The position numbers and the translations under genes were made by a program. Below, piece by piece: positions 26,495 through 34,939 of a DNA stretch of 64,000 nucleotides (position 1 is the first letter of the stretch; each line of letters begins with the position of its first letter). The notes under the pieces are model-generated. The model worked only from the letters and a program-made list of their open reading frames with translations, was not told the origin of the DNA and did not search any database. The stretch spans positions 62,001 to 126,000 of the forward strand of contig NZ_JAKIUR010000001.1 in the NCBI RefSeq assembly GCF_021647475.1, written 5' to 3'. This DNA is from Lutibacter sp. (lineage in GTDB: Bacteria; Bacteroidota; Bacteroidia; Flavobacteriales; Flavobacteriaceae).

Positions 26495-28779
26495 TCTCTT
26501 AAAGATTTAAGTTCAATCTTTAATTCTTTTTTCACATTCACTATAATACTCTTGCCTTTTTTTACTAAAGAATCTACATCTTCCAAATCTATTTCTTCTT
26601 TAAATTTTTGTTCTAAAGAAAATACTATAGGTTCTAATTTTGTAATACCAAACATACTAATGCTTGGTTTAATTTTATGTGTTTCTTTATATAAATCTTG
26701 CCATTTTTTTAGTTTAACTTTCTCATCTAATAACTGCATATATGCCTTTAAATCTTTAAAAAATAGTTCAATTAAAAGCACTAGAACAGTAGATTCATTA
26801 AGAGTTTCCTTCTCTAAAAATTCTAAATTTATATGCTTATAACTTCTTTTAACTTCATTTTTCATAGTAGGTTCAATTATTTTTGGATGATCACCATACT
26901 TCTTTAGAATTTTAAATAATTCGTCGGGTTTAAAAGGTTTAAAAATATAGTCATCCATACCCGCTTCTAGGGCTCTTTTAATCTCTGTTTTAGAGGTAAA
27001 TGCAGTCATTGCAATGATTGGAATTTTTGAAACCTCCTCCGATATATCATTTTTAATAATTTTAGTTGCCTCATAACCATCCATAACAGGCATTTGTATA
27101 TCCATCATAATAATATCATACAGTTGCTGCTGTGTTTTTTTTACGCCTTCAAATCCGTTATCGGCAATATCCACAGTGCAATTCCATCTTTGTAAACGTG
27201 TTTTTGCAAGTAATTGATTGGTTTTATTATCTTCAACTAACAAAATGGAATATCCTAAATTTTTATCATTTACTTCTTCTTTACTTTTTTCAGCATTAAT
27301 TTTGCTACTATTTTTTTCTCCAATTTTTAAAGGTAATACCATTGTAAATGTACTTCCTTTTCCAAACACACTTTCTACTTTAATTTCTCCGTTTAGTAAG
27401 TTAATTAATTTTTTTACAATAGTAAGACCCAATCCTGTACCTCCATAAATTCTTGAAGTGTCGTTTTTGGCTTGTGTGAAAGCACCAAAAACTGAATTAA
27501 TTTTATTAGACACAATTCCAATTCCAGTATCTTTTATTTCAAAAGAAATGGTCGCTATTTTATCATTTTCTTCTATTTTAACTACTGTTATGGTTACTCC
27601 ACCTTTATCAGTAAACTTTATGGCATTACCTATAAGATTTAATAAAATTTGACTAATTCTATTTGAATCACTAACTACTTCAGAGGGTGTATTTGAATTA
27701 ATAATTAAATCTAGTGAAATTCCTTTTTCTTGGGCTTTTACTCTCATTAATTTAACAACTTCATTTAAAGTTCTCTTTAAATTAAATGATGTTTTTTCTA
27801 TTTCAAATTTATTAGATTCTAATTTAGAAAGGTCTAGTACATTATTTATAAGCGTAAGCAAAATTTCACCTGATGTATGCATGGTTTCTAAATGCTGACG
27901 CTGCTCTGTTGTTAATGTTGTTTCTAATAATAAATCCGTAAAACCAATAACTGCATTTAGTGGAGTTCTAATTTCGTGACTCATATTTGCTAAAAATTCA
28001 TTTTTAACTTGTACCGATTCTTCAGCTGCTTCTTTCGCTTTTTTTAGTTCAAAATCTTGTAAAATTCTATCCGTAATATCTGATCCAATTGAAATATAAG
28101 TATCATTCACTCCCTTTGAATATTGCCATTCAATCCACTTATCTAATCCTTCTTTAGTTTTAAGTTTCTGTTTAAAGATATCTAAATAACTTCCTTTGTT
28201 TGAAAAAATATAATTATTAATGGCTTCTTTAGCATCTTCAGCTTTGTTTTTACTTAAAAACACTTTTTGCCACCAATTTCTACCTAAAACTTCATTTGCT
28301 GTATATCCTAATATTTTTTCAATAGAAGGTGATACAAAAATTATTTCTCCATTTTTATTGCTTACTAGAACAATAGATGGAATATTTTTTAATATTGCTT
28401 CTGATTGAATTTTATGTTCTTCTTTCTTTTTCCAATCGGAAATATCTACTCCTACAGAAACAAAATTGTTATTAGCACCTAAAGAGTCTCTCCACTCAAT
28501 CCACCTACAACTTCCATCTTTACAAAGCATTCTTCGTTCATATACTTTTCCGTTTATAGGAGATTTATTAGATAATATTTTAATAACATTTTGCTTAAAG
28601 GCTAAACCATCTTTTTTATTACAATAGGTGTTTTCCCACCATAAATCACCTAATAAATTTTCAGTTTTGTAGCCACTTATTTTTTCAACTGCTGCAGAAA
28701 CATATTTAATATGTCCTTTTTCATCTGCTGAAATTGCAATCAAGTTCGCATCGTTTAAAAGTAATTCTGAGGTTTTCAC
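26491..28779 (-). CDS. Hybrid histidine kinase (PAS-PAS-HisKA-HATPase-REC-Hpt)
   Basis: 762 aa, cytoplasmic: no signal peptide or membrane helix is seen. Two PAS/PAC units (about 10-120 and 125-240; each with a WIEWR/WIEWQ end) are followed by the phospho-accepting helix NMSHEIRTPLNAVIGF (His about 268), ATP-binding N, G1 and G2 boxes (NLIGNAIKFTDKGG, KDTGIGI, GGTGLGLTIV), a receiver with DIQMPVMDGYEAT and KPFKPDEL, and a C-terminal Hpt-like helical bundle with THKIKPSISMFG as the histidine site. The start is GTG at 28779: an in-frame TAA lies directly upstream, so no other start fits. It is the first gene of the operon. Repeat copy 2 ends its upstream region 35 nt before the start. Confidence 0.92.
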   Translation of the reverse strand: MKTSELLLNDANLIAISADEKGHIKYVSAAVEKISGYKTENLLGDLWWENTYCNKKDGLAFKQNVIKILSNKSPINGKVYERRMLCKDGSCRWIEWRDSLGANNNFVSVGVDISDWKKKEEHKIQSEAILKNIPSIVLVSNKNGEIIFVSPSIEKILGYTANEVLGRNWWQKVFLSKNKAEDAKEAINNYIFSNKGSYLDIFKQKLKTKEGLDKWIEWQYSKGVNDTYISIGSDITDRILQDFELKKAKEAAEESVQVKNEFLANMSHEIRTPLNAVIGFTDLLLETTLTTEQRQHLETMHTSGEILLTLINNVLDLSKLESNKFEIEKTSFNLKRTLNEVVKLMRVKAQEKGISLDLIINSNTPSEVVSDSNRISQILLNLIGNAIKFTDKGGVTITVVKIEENDKIATISFEIKDTGIGIVSNKINSVFGAFTQAKNDTSRIYGGTGLGLTIVKKLINLLNGEIKVESVFGKGSTFTMVLPLKIGEKNSSKINAEKSKEEVNDKNLGYSILLVEDNKTNQLLAKTRLQRWNCTVDIADNGFEGVKKTQQQLYDIIMMDIQMPVMDGYEATKIIKNDISEEVSKIPIIAMTAFTSKTEIKRALEAGMDDYIFKPFKPDELFKILKKYGDHPKIIEPTMKNEVKRSYKHINLEFLEKETLNESTVLVLLIELFFKDLKAYMQLLDEKVKLKKWQDLYKETHKIKPSISMFGITKLEPIVFSLEQKFKEEIDLEDVDSLVKKGKSIIVNVKKELKIELKSLRE

Positions 28780-28814
28780 TTATTAATATTTTCTATTTTA
28801 TTATTTAATTTTAT

Positions 28815-28988
28815 TGATTGTCCGTAATTAATCATGAAATGTTCGTCACCCTGTACTTGTTTCAGGGTATCATTAATATAAATCGGTGATTGTCAAAACT
28901 ATGAGATGTTGAAACAAACCCGCCTGCTGCTGGCAGGTTCAGCATGACGACGTATAAATATGAAGTATGACACTAAACGGATATACAC
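28815..28988 (+). repeat. MITE-like repeat, copy 2 (full length)
   Basis: 174 nt from tgattgtccgtaattaatca to the end ggatatacac, inverted relative to copy 1. The ends are an imperfect inverted repeat (TGATTGTCCGT versus GTGTATATCCGT on the other strand). The 9-mer taattttat directly abuts both sides (28806-28814 and 28989-28997), as expected for a target-site duplication. It lies just upstream of the hybrid-kinase operon and so occupies its promoter region. Confidence 0.8.
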
Positions 28989-29101
28989 TAATTTTATAAT
29001 TTATCTAACGAATTTTACCTATTATTCAAAAACATGTACCATTTACTTGTAAATATAATTAAATTTTAGCTTGTTTATACCATTAATATAGATGTGTTTT
29101 T

Positions 29102-29212
29102 TGATTATCCGTAATTAATCATAAAATGTTCGTCACCCTGAACCTGCCAGCAGCAGGTAGGTTCAGCATGACGACGTATAAATATGAAGTATGACACTAA
29201 ACGGATATACAC
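29102..29212 (+). repeat. MITE-like repeat, copy 3 (internally deleted)
   Basis: 111 nt with the same two ends as copy 2 (tgattatccgtaattaatca and cactaaacggatatacac), but lacking the middle segment. It is flanked by the perfect 10-mer atgtgttttt (29092-29101 and 29213-29222). The exact ends with an internal deletion, plus the flanking duplication, indicate an independent insertion. Confidence 0.8.
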
Positions 29213-29224
29213 ATGTGTTTTTAT

Positions 29225-29259
29225 TTAAAAAAAAAAAAAAGCCACTTAAAAGCGGCTTT
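29225..29259 (-). terminator. Intrinsic terminator of the 29280-30683 lipoprotein gene
   Basis: On the minus strand AAGCCGCTT TTA AAGTGGCTT (one G-U pair) is followed by a long T-run (plus-strand A-run 29227-29240). It lies 20 nt downstream of the lipoprotein stop codon. Confidence 0.88.
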
Positions 29260-29279
29260 CATTTAATCAAGAGAGGGGT

Positions 29280-30683
29280 TTATAAACGCTCAAAAACTAA
29301 TTTGCTTTCAGCATTTGTATCACTATCAATGTTTTTAACCTCAACCCTAGCTGTTTGTACATCAACAGTAATCCAATCTTCATTAAATTCATTAAAAGGA
29401 ATAATTTCATTAAAATTTAGTTCTAATTTTAATTTACCACTATCATATACAACTTCCCAGATTCCGTTAACAACATCGCTATTTTTTGTTGCAGTAACGG
29501 TACCATCAGTCATAAAATCTAAAACAAAATCATTATAATTACTAGTTTCACTAACGCCTTTATTCATAAAATCGGCTATTTCCCAAGTTCCTTCGCTTAA
29601 TGTGTCTTCTAATAACGTTTTGTCTTCTGAACAAACTTTTTCTAAAGTAAGTTCATTGTCTTCAAAAGTTAAATCTATTTCAGAGAGGTTGTCATTATAT
29701 TCGTGAAGATTCCAATTGAAAGAAAAATCGGATAATCCTTCAAAATTAATTTTCACCAAAATTTCAGTATCTGTTTGCTCTATAATCCAAGTTCCTTGTA
29801 ATTCATTTCCGTTATTTTTGGCTACAACAGTGCCATCTTCATTAAAAGTAAAAATATAATTTGCGTATTGTTCGCTATTATCTTGCTCACTAATTTTTAC
29901 AGTGCTAGGCATCCAACTACAAGTAAGCAACATTTCGGTAATTTGTTCAACGCTACAGTTTACACAATCATCATCATTATAATCATTATTATCATCTTCG
30001 TTACATGTATTTTTTGCATTATCAATTGCTGTTGCTAACTCATCCATATTATTAATGGTTTTTTCAGTTCCATCAGCTAAAACCATAGTAATAGGAAAAT
30101 TAATTTGAACAATATCACTTTCGTTCATATCTTCTAAAAATAAATAGAATTGTTCATCATTTTCTACGGAAATAGTATCTGTAAGTTCATTTACTGAGTC
30201 AAAAATTGAAAAAGTAATTGGATATACAAAATCAATACATTCAATATCATCATCTGGTTCATTTTCTCCACCACACTGATTTACGTAATTTTCTAGTTCA
30301 TCCATATTATTAATAGTAATTTCAGTATAATCACTTAAAATAATAGTAATTGGAAAAATAATGTCTAAATGATCTACATCAAAATTAAATTGGTCAAAAA
30401 TAGTTTCAATTTCAGCATAATCTGCTTCAGATGATATTACAATTTCTAATCCGTTAACTATAACAGTTACAGGTAGTTGCACGCTTATACAACTAGCATT
30501 ATCTATAATATTATCTTTTGAGCCATCTTTTGTAACTGTTTTTTCAACTAATGTTGCAACAGTGGTATTAGGTGTTAAAATCTCATTTTGTTGTGGTTGC
30601 ACAACAGTTGTAATTTCTTTTTGACATGAAAAAAGAAATACAGAAATTAAGCTTAAAATAAAAAAGTAATTTTTCAGTTTCAT
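29280..30683 (-). CDS. Secreted lipoprotein with internal repeats
   Basis: 467 aa. The N-terminus MKLKNYFFILSLISVFLFSC is a lipoprotein signal peptide with Cys20. The first half contains related units ending FPITIILSDYTEITINNMDE and FPITMVLADGTEKTINNMDE (a third, degenerate unit is FVYPITFSIFDSVNE), suggesting internal duplication. Acidic linkers rich in D and N follow. The second half has two lipocalin-like units (GTWIIEQT and GIWEVVYDS with preceding FNEDGTVVA and FMTDGTVTA), the pattern of bacteroidetal lipocalin-like domains. No enzyme motif is seen. A copy of the motif GTAGGGTA-N14-TGTT lies upstream, the same as before fecR, so it is probably controlled by the neighbouring ECF sigma factor. 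Confidence 0.85.
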   Translation of the reverse strand: MKLKNYFFILSLISVFLFSCQKEITTVVQPQQNEILTPNTTVATLVEKTVTKDGSKDNIIDNASCISVQLPVTVIVNGLEIVISSEADYAEIETIFDQFNFDVDHLDIIFPITIILSDYTEITINNMDELENYVNQCGGENEPDDDIECIDFVYPITFSIFDSVNELTDTISVENDEQFYLFLEDMNESDIVQINFPITMVLADGTEKTINNMDELATAIDNAKNTCNEDDNNDYNDDDCVNCSVEQITEMLLTCSWMPSTVKISEQDNSEQYANYIFTFNEDGTVVAKNNGNELQGTWIIEQTDTEILVKINFEGLSDFSFNWNLHEYNDNLSEIDLTFEDNELTLEKVCSEDKTLLEDTLSEGTWEIADFMNKGVSETSNYNDFVLDFMTDGTVTATKNSDVVNGIWEVVYDSGKLKLELNFNEIIPFNEFNEDWITVDVQTARVEVKNIDSDTNAESKLVFERL

Positions 30684-30712
30684 ATGTGTTAGTATTTAGG
30701 TTACAATAAAGG

Positions 30713-30738
30713 AACAGTTTTAAAGGCATTTACCCTAC
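30713..30738 (-). promoter_or_regulatory. Predicted ECF promoter, site 1 (lipoprotein gene)
   Basis: On the minus strand, GTAGGGTA (30731-30738) and TGTT (30713-30716) are separated by 14 nt, pointing toward the lipoprotein gene with its start at 30683. The same two blocks at the same spacing occur at 31308 and 34877. Confidence 0.7.
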
Positions 30739-30786
30739 CTTTCCCTAAAAAAATATATATTTACAAAATAATAAAAAAATTGATGA

Positions 30787-31302
30787 ATGCCAATAAAAAA
30801 TAAAAATGAGTTCTGTAATGAAAAAAAGTTTACTTCTTTTTTTTTAGAGCAATCTACATTACTTTTTAACTATATATTTTATAAATGTGGCAATACGGAT
30901 TTAGCAGATGATATTGTACAAGAGGCTTTTATTAAAATTTGGAACAATTGCTCAAAAATAATTCCGAATAAAGCAAAATCATTTTTATTTACTATTGCAA
31001 CTAATTTATTTTTAAATGAATATGCAAAAACATCCGTTATTATTAATTATAAAAATACCATTAAAAAAGATTACACTAATGAGTCTCCTGAATTTATTTT
31101 GGAAGAAAAAGAATTTGAGGTGAAATTACAAAAAGCTATCTCAAATTTAACTGAAACACAACGCGTTGCTTTTTTAATGCACAGAATAGATGGGAAAAAA
31201 TATAGAGAAATTGCGGAATTATTAGGAATTTCTATAAAAGCAGTTGAAAAAAGAATTCATAATGCTTTATTAAGTTTAAGAAAAGAAATTGATGAAATTT
31301 AA
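30787..31302 (+). CDS. ECF RNA polymerase sigma-70 factor (FecI-like)
   Basis: 171 aa. Region 2 includes LFNYIFYKCGNTDLADDIVQ and EAFIKIWNN (about 28-60), and region 4 has TETQRVAFLMHRIDGKKYRE followed by the helix-turn-helix IAELLGISIKAVEKRIHNAL. No other domain is present. It is followed by a FecR-type anti-sigma gene and a TonB receptor gene, the classical cell-surface signalling arrangement. The start at 30787 gives the standard N-terminus; an out-of-frame ATG lies just before it. It is probably the factor that reads the GTAGGGTA-N14-TGTT motif found in front of three neighbouring transcription units. Confidence 0.93.
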   Translation: MPIKNKNEFCNEKKFTSFFLEQSTLLFNYIFYKCGNTDLADDIVQEAFIKIWNNCSKIIPNKAKSFLFTIATNLFLNEYAKTSVIINYKNTIKKDYTNESPEFILEEKEFEVKLQKAISNLTETQRVAFLMHRIDGKKYREIAELLGISIKAVEKRIHNALLSLRKEIDEI

Positions 31303-31307
31303 AAAAA

Positions 31308-31333
31308 GTAGGGTAAATGCTTTTTTAATTGTT
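31308..31333 (+). promoter_or_regulatory. Predicted ECF promoter, site 2 (fecR operon)
   Basis: GTAGGGTA (31308-31315), 14 nt, TGTT (31330-31333), located between the sigma gene stop and the fecR ATG. Thirteen bases around the first block (gtagggtaaatgc) are the exact reverse complement of those in site 1. Confidence 0.75.
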
Positions 31334-31353
31334 TATAGGTTATATTTAAGAAT

Positions 31354-32256
31354 ATGAAAGAAAACTACTTTTTAGCCAAATGGTTAGCTAATGAAATTAC
31401 AGACGAAGAGCTTAAAAAAAATATAAGCACGGAAGAGTTTATCACTTATAAAAAAATTAAAACGACTTCTGAAAACTTAATTGCACCTAAATTTAATGCA
31501 GAAAATATATTAAGCACCATACAAGAAAATAAACGAAAACAAAAGGTTTTAAAACTGCGTTTTAATTATTTCTATAAAATAGCAGCAATGCTAGCGATTA
31601 TTATTACTTCATTTTATTTTATTTCTTCTAAAAACACGGTTTACACTACTAAATATGCTGAAAAAACTAGTTTTGAATTACCAGATGAATCTAAAGTTGA
31701 TTTAAATGCTGATTCTAAAATTACGTTTAAAGAAAAAAATTGGAATACTCATAGAAATTTAAAATTAAAAGGAGAAGCTTTTTTTAGCGTAAAAAAAGGA
31801 TCAAAATTTACAGTAAATACTAAATTAGGTTCCGTAAGCGTTTTAGGTACTAAGTTTAATGTAATTGCAAGAGACGATTATTTTCAAGTTACGTGTTACA
31901 GAGGTTTGGTTAGTGTTAGCTATAAAAACAAAACTGTAAAAGTTCCAGCAGGAACTTCATTTAAAACAGCTAAAAATTATACCGCACAAACTTTTGAAAT
32001 TAATGATAAATTACCTTCTTGGATCCAAGATTTTAGTTCATTTAAAAGTATGCCGTATCATTTTGTAATTGAAGAATTACAACGACAATACAAAATAAAA
32101 ATAGTGTATAATCATAAATATTCAAAGACATTATTTACGGGTAATTTTACACATACCAACTTAAAAACAGCATTAAAATCAATTACAGTACCTTTAAATT
32201 TAACTTTTAAAACTATTGGTGAGCATAAGGTTTCTTTTATTGAAAATAAAAATTAA
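31354..32256 (+). CDS. FecR-family anti-sigma factor
   Basis: 300 aa. A short cytoplasmic N-terminal region (sigma-binding) precedes one transmembrane helix near residue 72-92 (FYKIAAMLAIIITSFYFI). The periplasmic FecR domain follows (TSFELPDESKVDLNADSKI, GEAFFSVKKGSKFTV, VLGTKFNVIA). The C-terminus is a DUF4974-type STN-like unit (HFVIEELQRQYKIKIVYNHK). It transmits the signal from the TonB receptor to the ECF sigma factor. The receptor gene overlaps its 3' end by 17 nt (using the TTG at 32240), so both proteins are probably made in fixed ratio. Confidence 0.93.
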   Translation: MKENYFLAKWLANEITDEELKKNISTEEFITYKKIKTTSENLIAPKFNAENILSTIQENKRKQKVLKLRFNYFYKIAAMLAIIITSFYFISSKNTVYTTKYAEKTSFELPDESKVDLNADSKITFKEKNWNTHRNLKLKGEAFFSVKKGSKFTVNTKLGSVSVLGTKFNVIARDDYFQVTCYRGLVSVSYKNKTVKVPAGTSFKTAKNYTAQTFEINDKLPSWIQDFSSFKSMPYHFVIEELQRQYKIKIVYNHKYSKTLFTGNFTHTNLKTALKSITVPLNLTFKTIGEHKVSFIENKN

Positions 32257-34798
32257 CAAATCGTTATTTTTATTATTTTTAGGTTGTTTTCTAGTTACTA
32301 ATTTATTGTTTTCTCAAAACTTATTAGAAAAAGAAACACAGCCTTTTTCTATATTGCTTAAAAATGCTGAAAATCAATTTCAAATTAAATTTTCATATGT
32401 AGATAAAGATATTAAAACCATTACTATTTTATCTTATGATAAAAGTTTAACCTTAACCAAGGTAATTCAATATTTTAAGAACAATACTCCGCTAAATTTT
32501 ACTATTTTAAACGATAAAAATATATTAATTAGTAAGCCCATTTTAAAAAACTCTATTTGCGGTTACTTAATAGATGTTAATACTAAAAAACAAATAGAAG
32601 GAGCTCATATTAGTATTTTAAACACTAATATTCACGTAATTTCAAGTGTTAACGGTTATTTTTTTATTGAAAATGTAGCTGAAAATTCGGTATTAGAAAT
32701 AAGACATATTTCTTATCCAGCTATTTTTTTAAATGCTAATGATTTTTTAATCCAAAAAAAATGCCTTGCTGTTTCGCTAACTCAAAAAATACAACAACTA
32801 CCTGAAATTATAATAAGTAACTTTTTAACTTCAGGAATTTCCCTAAAAACCGATAATTCTTTTCATATAAATTTACCAGAATCAGGAATTTTACCCGGCT
32901 TAATTGAGCCTGATGTTTTACAAAAAATAAAAGTTATTCCTGGTGTTAGTAGTGTTAATGAAACGGTTTCTAACATAAATATTAGAGGCGGAACAACCGA
33001 TGAGAATTTGTTACTTTGGGATGGAATTAAAATGTACCATTCCGGTCATTTTTTTGGACTAATCTCAACTTTTAATCCTTATTTAACTAAAAGCGTAACG
33101 GTTATTAAAAACGGAACAAGTGCACAGTATAATGACGGAGTTTCAGGTACCATTAAAATTGAATCTTTAGATAAAGTAAATAAAACTATTTTTGCAGGTG
33201 CAGGATTTAATCTACTTAGTGCTGATGCTTATGCTTATATTCCTATTTCAAAAAAAATTGGATTTCAATTTTCAGGAAGGCGATCAATTACAGATTGGCT
33301 AAAAACACCAACGTTTACACAATATTTTAATAAAGCATTTCAAGATTCAAAAATTACATCAAATACCTCTTCAGAAGAAAATGTAACCCAAAATTCAAAC
33401 TTTAACTTTTTTGATTATAGTTTTAAGTTTTTGTATAATTTTAATAAAAATCACCATATTAGAATTAACTTTTTAAGGATAGAAAATAGTTTAGATTATA
33501 AAGAATTGTTATCTAATGAAACAAACTTCAGCTCAAAAACAAGCAACCTAGAACAAGAAAATATGGTATTTGGATTTCAACTAAAAAGCAAGTGGAGTTC
33601 TAAATTTAATACTTTTTTACAGGCGTATTATACTAAATACACAAATAAAGCTTCCAATTTTTCATTATTAACTGACCAGCGATTATTACAAAATAACATT
33701 GTGCTAGAAACGGGTATTAAACTTAACACTAATTATCAAATTAATAAAAACCTATCGGTTTTATCGGGTTACCATTTTTATGAATTAGGAGTTACAAATT
33801 CTGATGATGTAAATTTACCTTTATTTATTAGAACCATTAAAGATGTAATTAGAAACCACTCTTTATATTCACAAGTAAAATTTCATTCAAATAACTATAA
33901 AACCTTTATTAACGGAGGAATACGTTTAAATTATATAAATAAATTTAAGTTGTTTTTAGCTGAACCTAGAGTTCAAATTTTGCAAAAGTTAACTCCTCAA
34001 TTATCCTTAAAACTAGGAGGAGAGTTTAAAAGCCAAAACATTACTCAGGTAGTAGATTTACAGGAAGATTTTTTAGGCGTTGCAAAAAGCAGGTGGACTT
34101 TAGCTGATAACAACACTGTTCCAATAATTAAAAGTAAACAAGCTTCTTTTGGGTTTAATTATAAAGCAAACCATTTGTTTATTGATTTGGAAGGTTTTAT
34201 TAAAAAAGCAACAGGCATTACTTCATCTAACCAAGGATTTCAAAATCAATTTCAATTTGTGAAAACAAATGGAAATTACAATGTTAAAGGAATTGAATTT
34301 TTAATTAATAAAAAAATAAATAATAGTAGTTTGTGGTTAAGTTATACTTTTAATGATAATCAATATACCTTCAAAAATTTAACTCCAAATTCATTTCCAA
34401 ACAATTTAGATATTAGACATAATATTTCATTTGGTAGTACTTATACCTATAAAAAATTAAATATTGCATTTGGAGTTCATTGGCGAACAGGAAAACCATA
34501 TACCGTTCCAACAGAAACTAATCCTGTTATAATTAATGGAATTTCAAATTCCATTAATTATAGTTTACCTAATAATAAAAATTTAAAAAACTATCTTCGA
34601 GCCGATTTTTCAAGCACATATTCTTTTAAATTCAATAATAAAGTTAATGGATTTGTAGGGGCTTCTTTGCTAAATATTTTTAATACTAAAAATATACTTA
34701 ATACTTATTATAGAGCAAATTCTAACGCTACTATTACTCAAGTAAATAACAGTTCTATTGGAATTACTCCAAATTTTACTTTTAGAATTAGCATGTAA
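32240..34798 (+). CDS. TonB-dependent receptor with STN signalling domain
   Basis: About 852 aa. I place the start at the TTG at 32240 because it gives a clean signal peptide (MKIKINKSLFLLFLGCFLV...LLFSQ); the frame stays open upstream to a TTG at 32216. Domains in order: STN (about 35-100, FQIKFSYVDKDIKTITIL), carboxypeptidase-like regulatory domain (ICGYLIDVNTKKQIEGAHIS), plug with NINIRGGTTDENLLLWDGI (about 245) and NDGVSGTIKIES, and a 22-strand-type barrel to the C-terminus (ITPNFTFRISM). It imports an unknown substrate or acts mainly as a signalling receptor with the FecR and sigma factor encoded before it. No SusD partner is encoded next to it, which argues against a standard polysaccharide locus. 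Confidence 0.9.
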   Translation: MKIKINKSLFLLFLGCFLVTNLLFSQNLLEKETQPFSILLKNAENQFQIKFSYVDKDIKTITILSYDKSLTLTKVIQYFKNNTPLNFTILNDKNILISKPILKNSICGYLIDVNTKKQIEGAHISILNTNIHVISSVNGYFFIENVAENSVLEIRHISYPAIFLNANDFLIQKKCLAVSLTQKIQQLPEIIISNFLTSGISLKTDNSFHINLPESGILPGLIEPDVLQKIKVIPGVSSVNETVSNINIRGGTTDENLLLWDGIKMYHSGHFFGLISTFNPYLTKSVTVIKNGTSAQYNDGVSGTIKIESLDKVNKTIFAGAGFNLLSADAYAYIPISKKIGFQFSGRRSITDWLKTPTFTQYFNKAFQDSKITSNTSSEENVTQNSNFNFFDYSFKFLYNFNKNHHIRINFLRIENSLDYKELLSNETNFSSKTSNLEQENMVFGFQLKSKWSSKFNTFLQAYYTKYTNKASNFSLLTDQRLLQNNIVLETGIKLNTNYQINKNLSVLSGYHFYELGVTNSDDVNLPLFIRTIKDVIRNHSLYSQVKFHSNNYKTFINGGIRLNYINKFKLFLAEPRVQILQKLTPQLSLKLGGEFKSQNITQVVDLQEDFLGVAKSRWTLADNNTVPIIKSKQASFGFNYKANHLFIDLEGFIKKATGITSSNQGFQNQFQFVKTNGNYNVKGIEFLINKKINNSSLWLSYTFNDNQYTFKNLTPNSFPNNLDIRHNISFGSTYTYKKLNIAFGVHWRTGKPYTVPTETNPVIINGISNSINYSLPNNKNLKNYLRADFSSTYSFKFNNKVNGFVGASLLNIFNTKNILNTYYRANSNATITQVNNSSIGITPNFTFRISM

Positions 34799-34876
34799 TT
34801 TTTTAAATTTAATTTACTGTAAATCAATAAGTTATTTATATAGATTTCATTTATTATAAAATATTTAATTTATTAG

Positions 34877-34902
34877 GTAGGGTATTTATTCTTAAAGATG
34901 TT
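34877..34902 (+). promoter_or_regulatory. Predicted ECF promoter, site 3 (lipoprotein 34940)
   Basis: GTAGGGTA (34877-34884), 14 nt, TGTT (34899-34902), 37 nt before the lipoprotein ATG. Spacing is identical to sites 1 and 2, while the intervening sequence differs. Confidence 0.68.
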
Positions 34903-34939
34903 AAGTAAATAGATATAACCTCTAAAGACATTTTTAATT

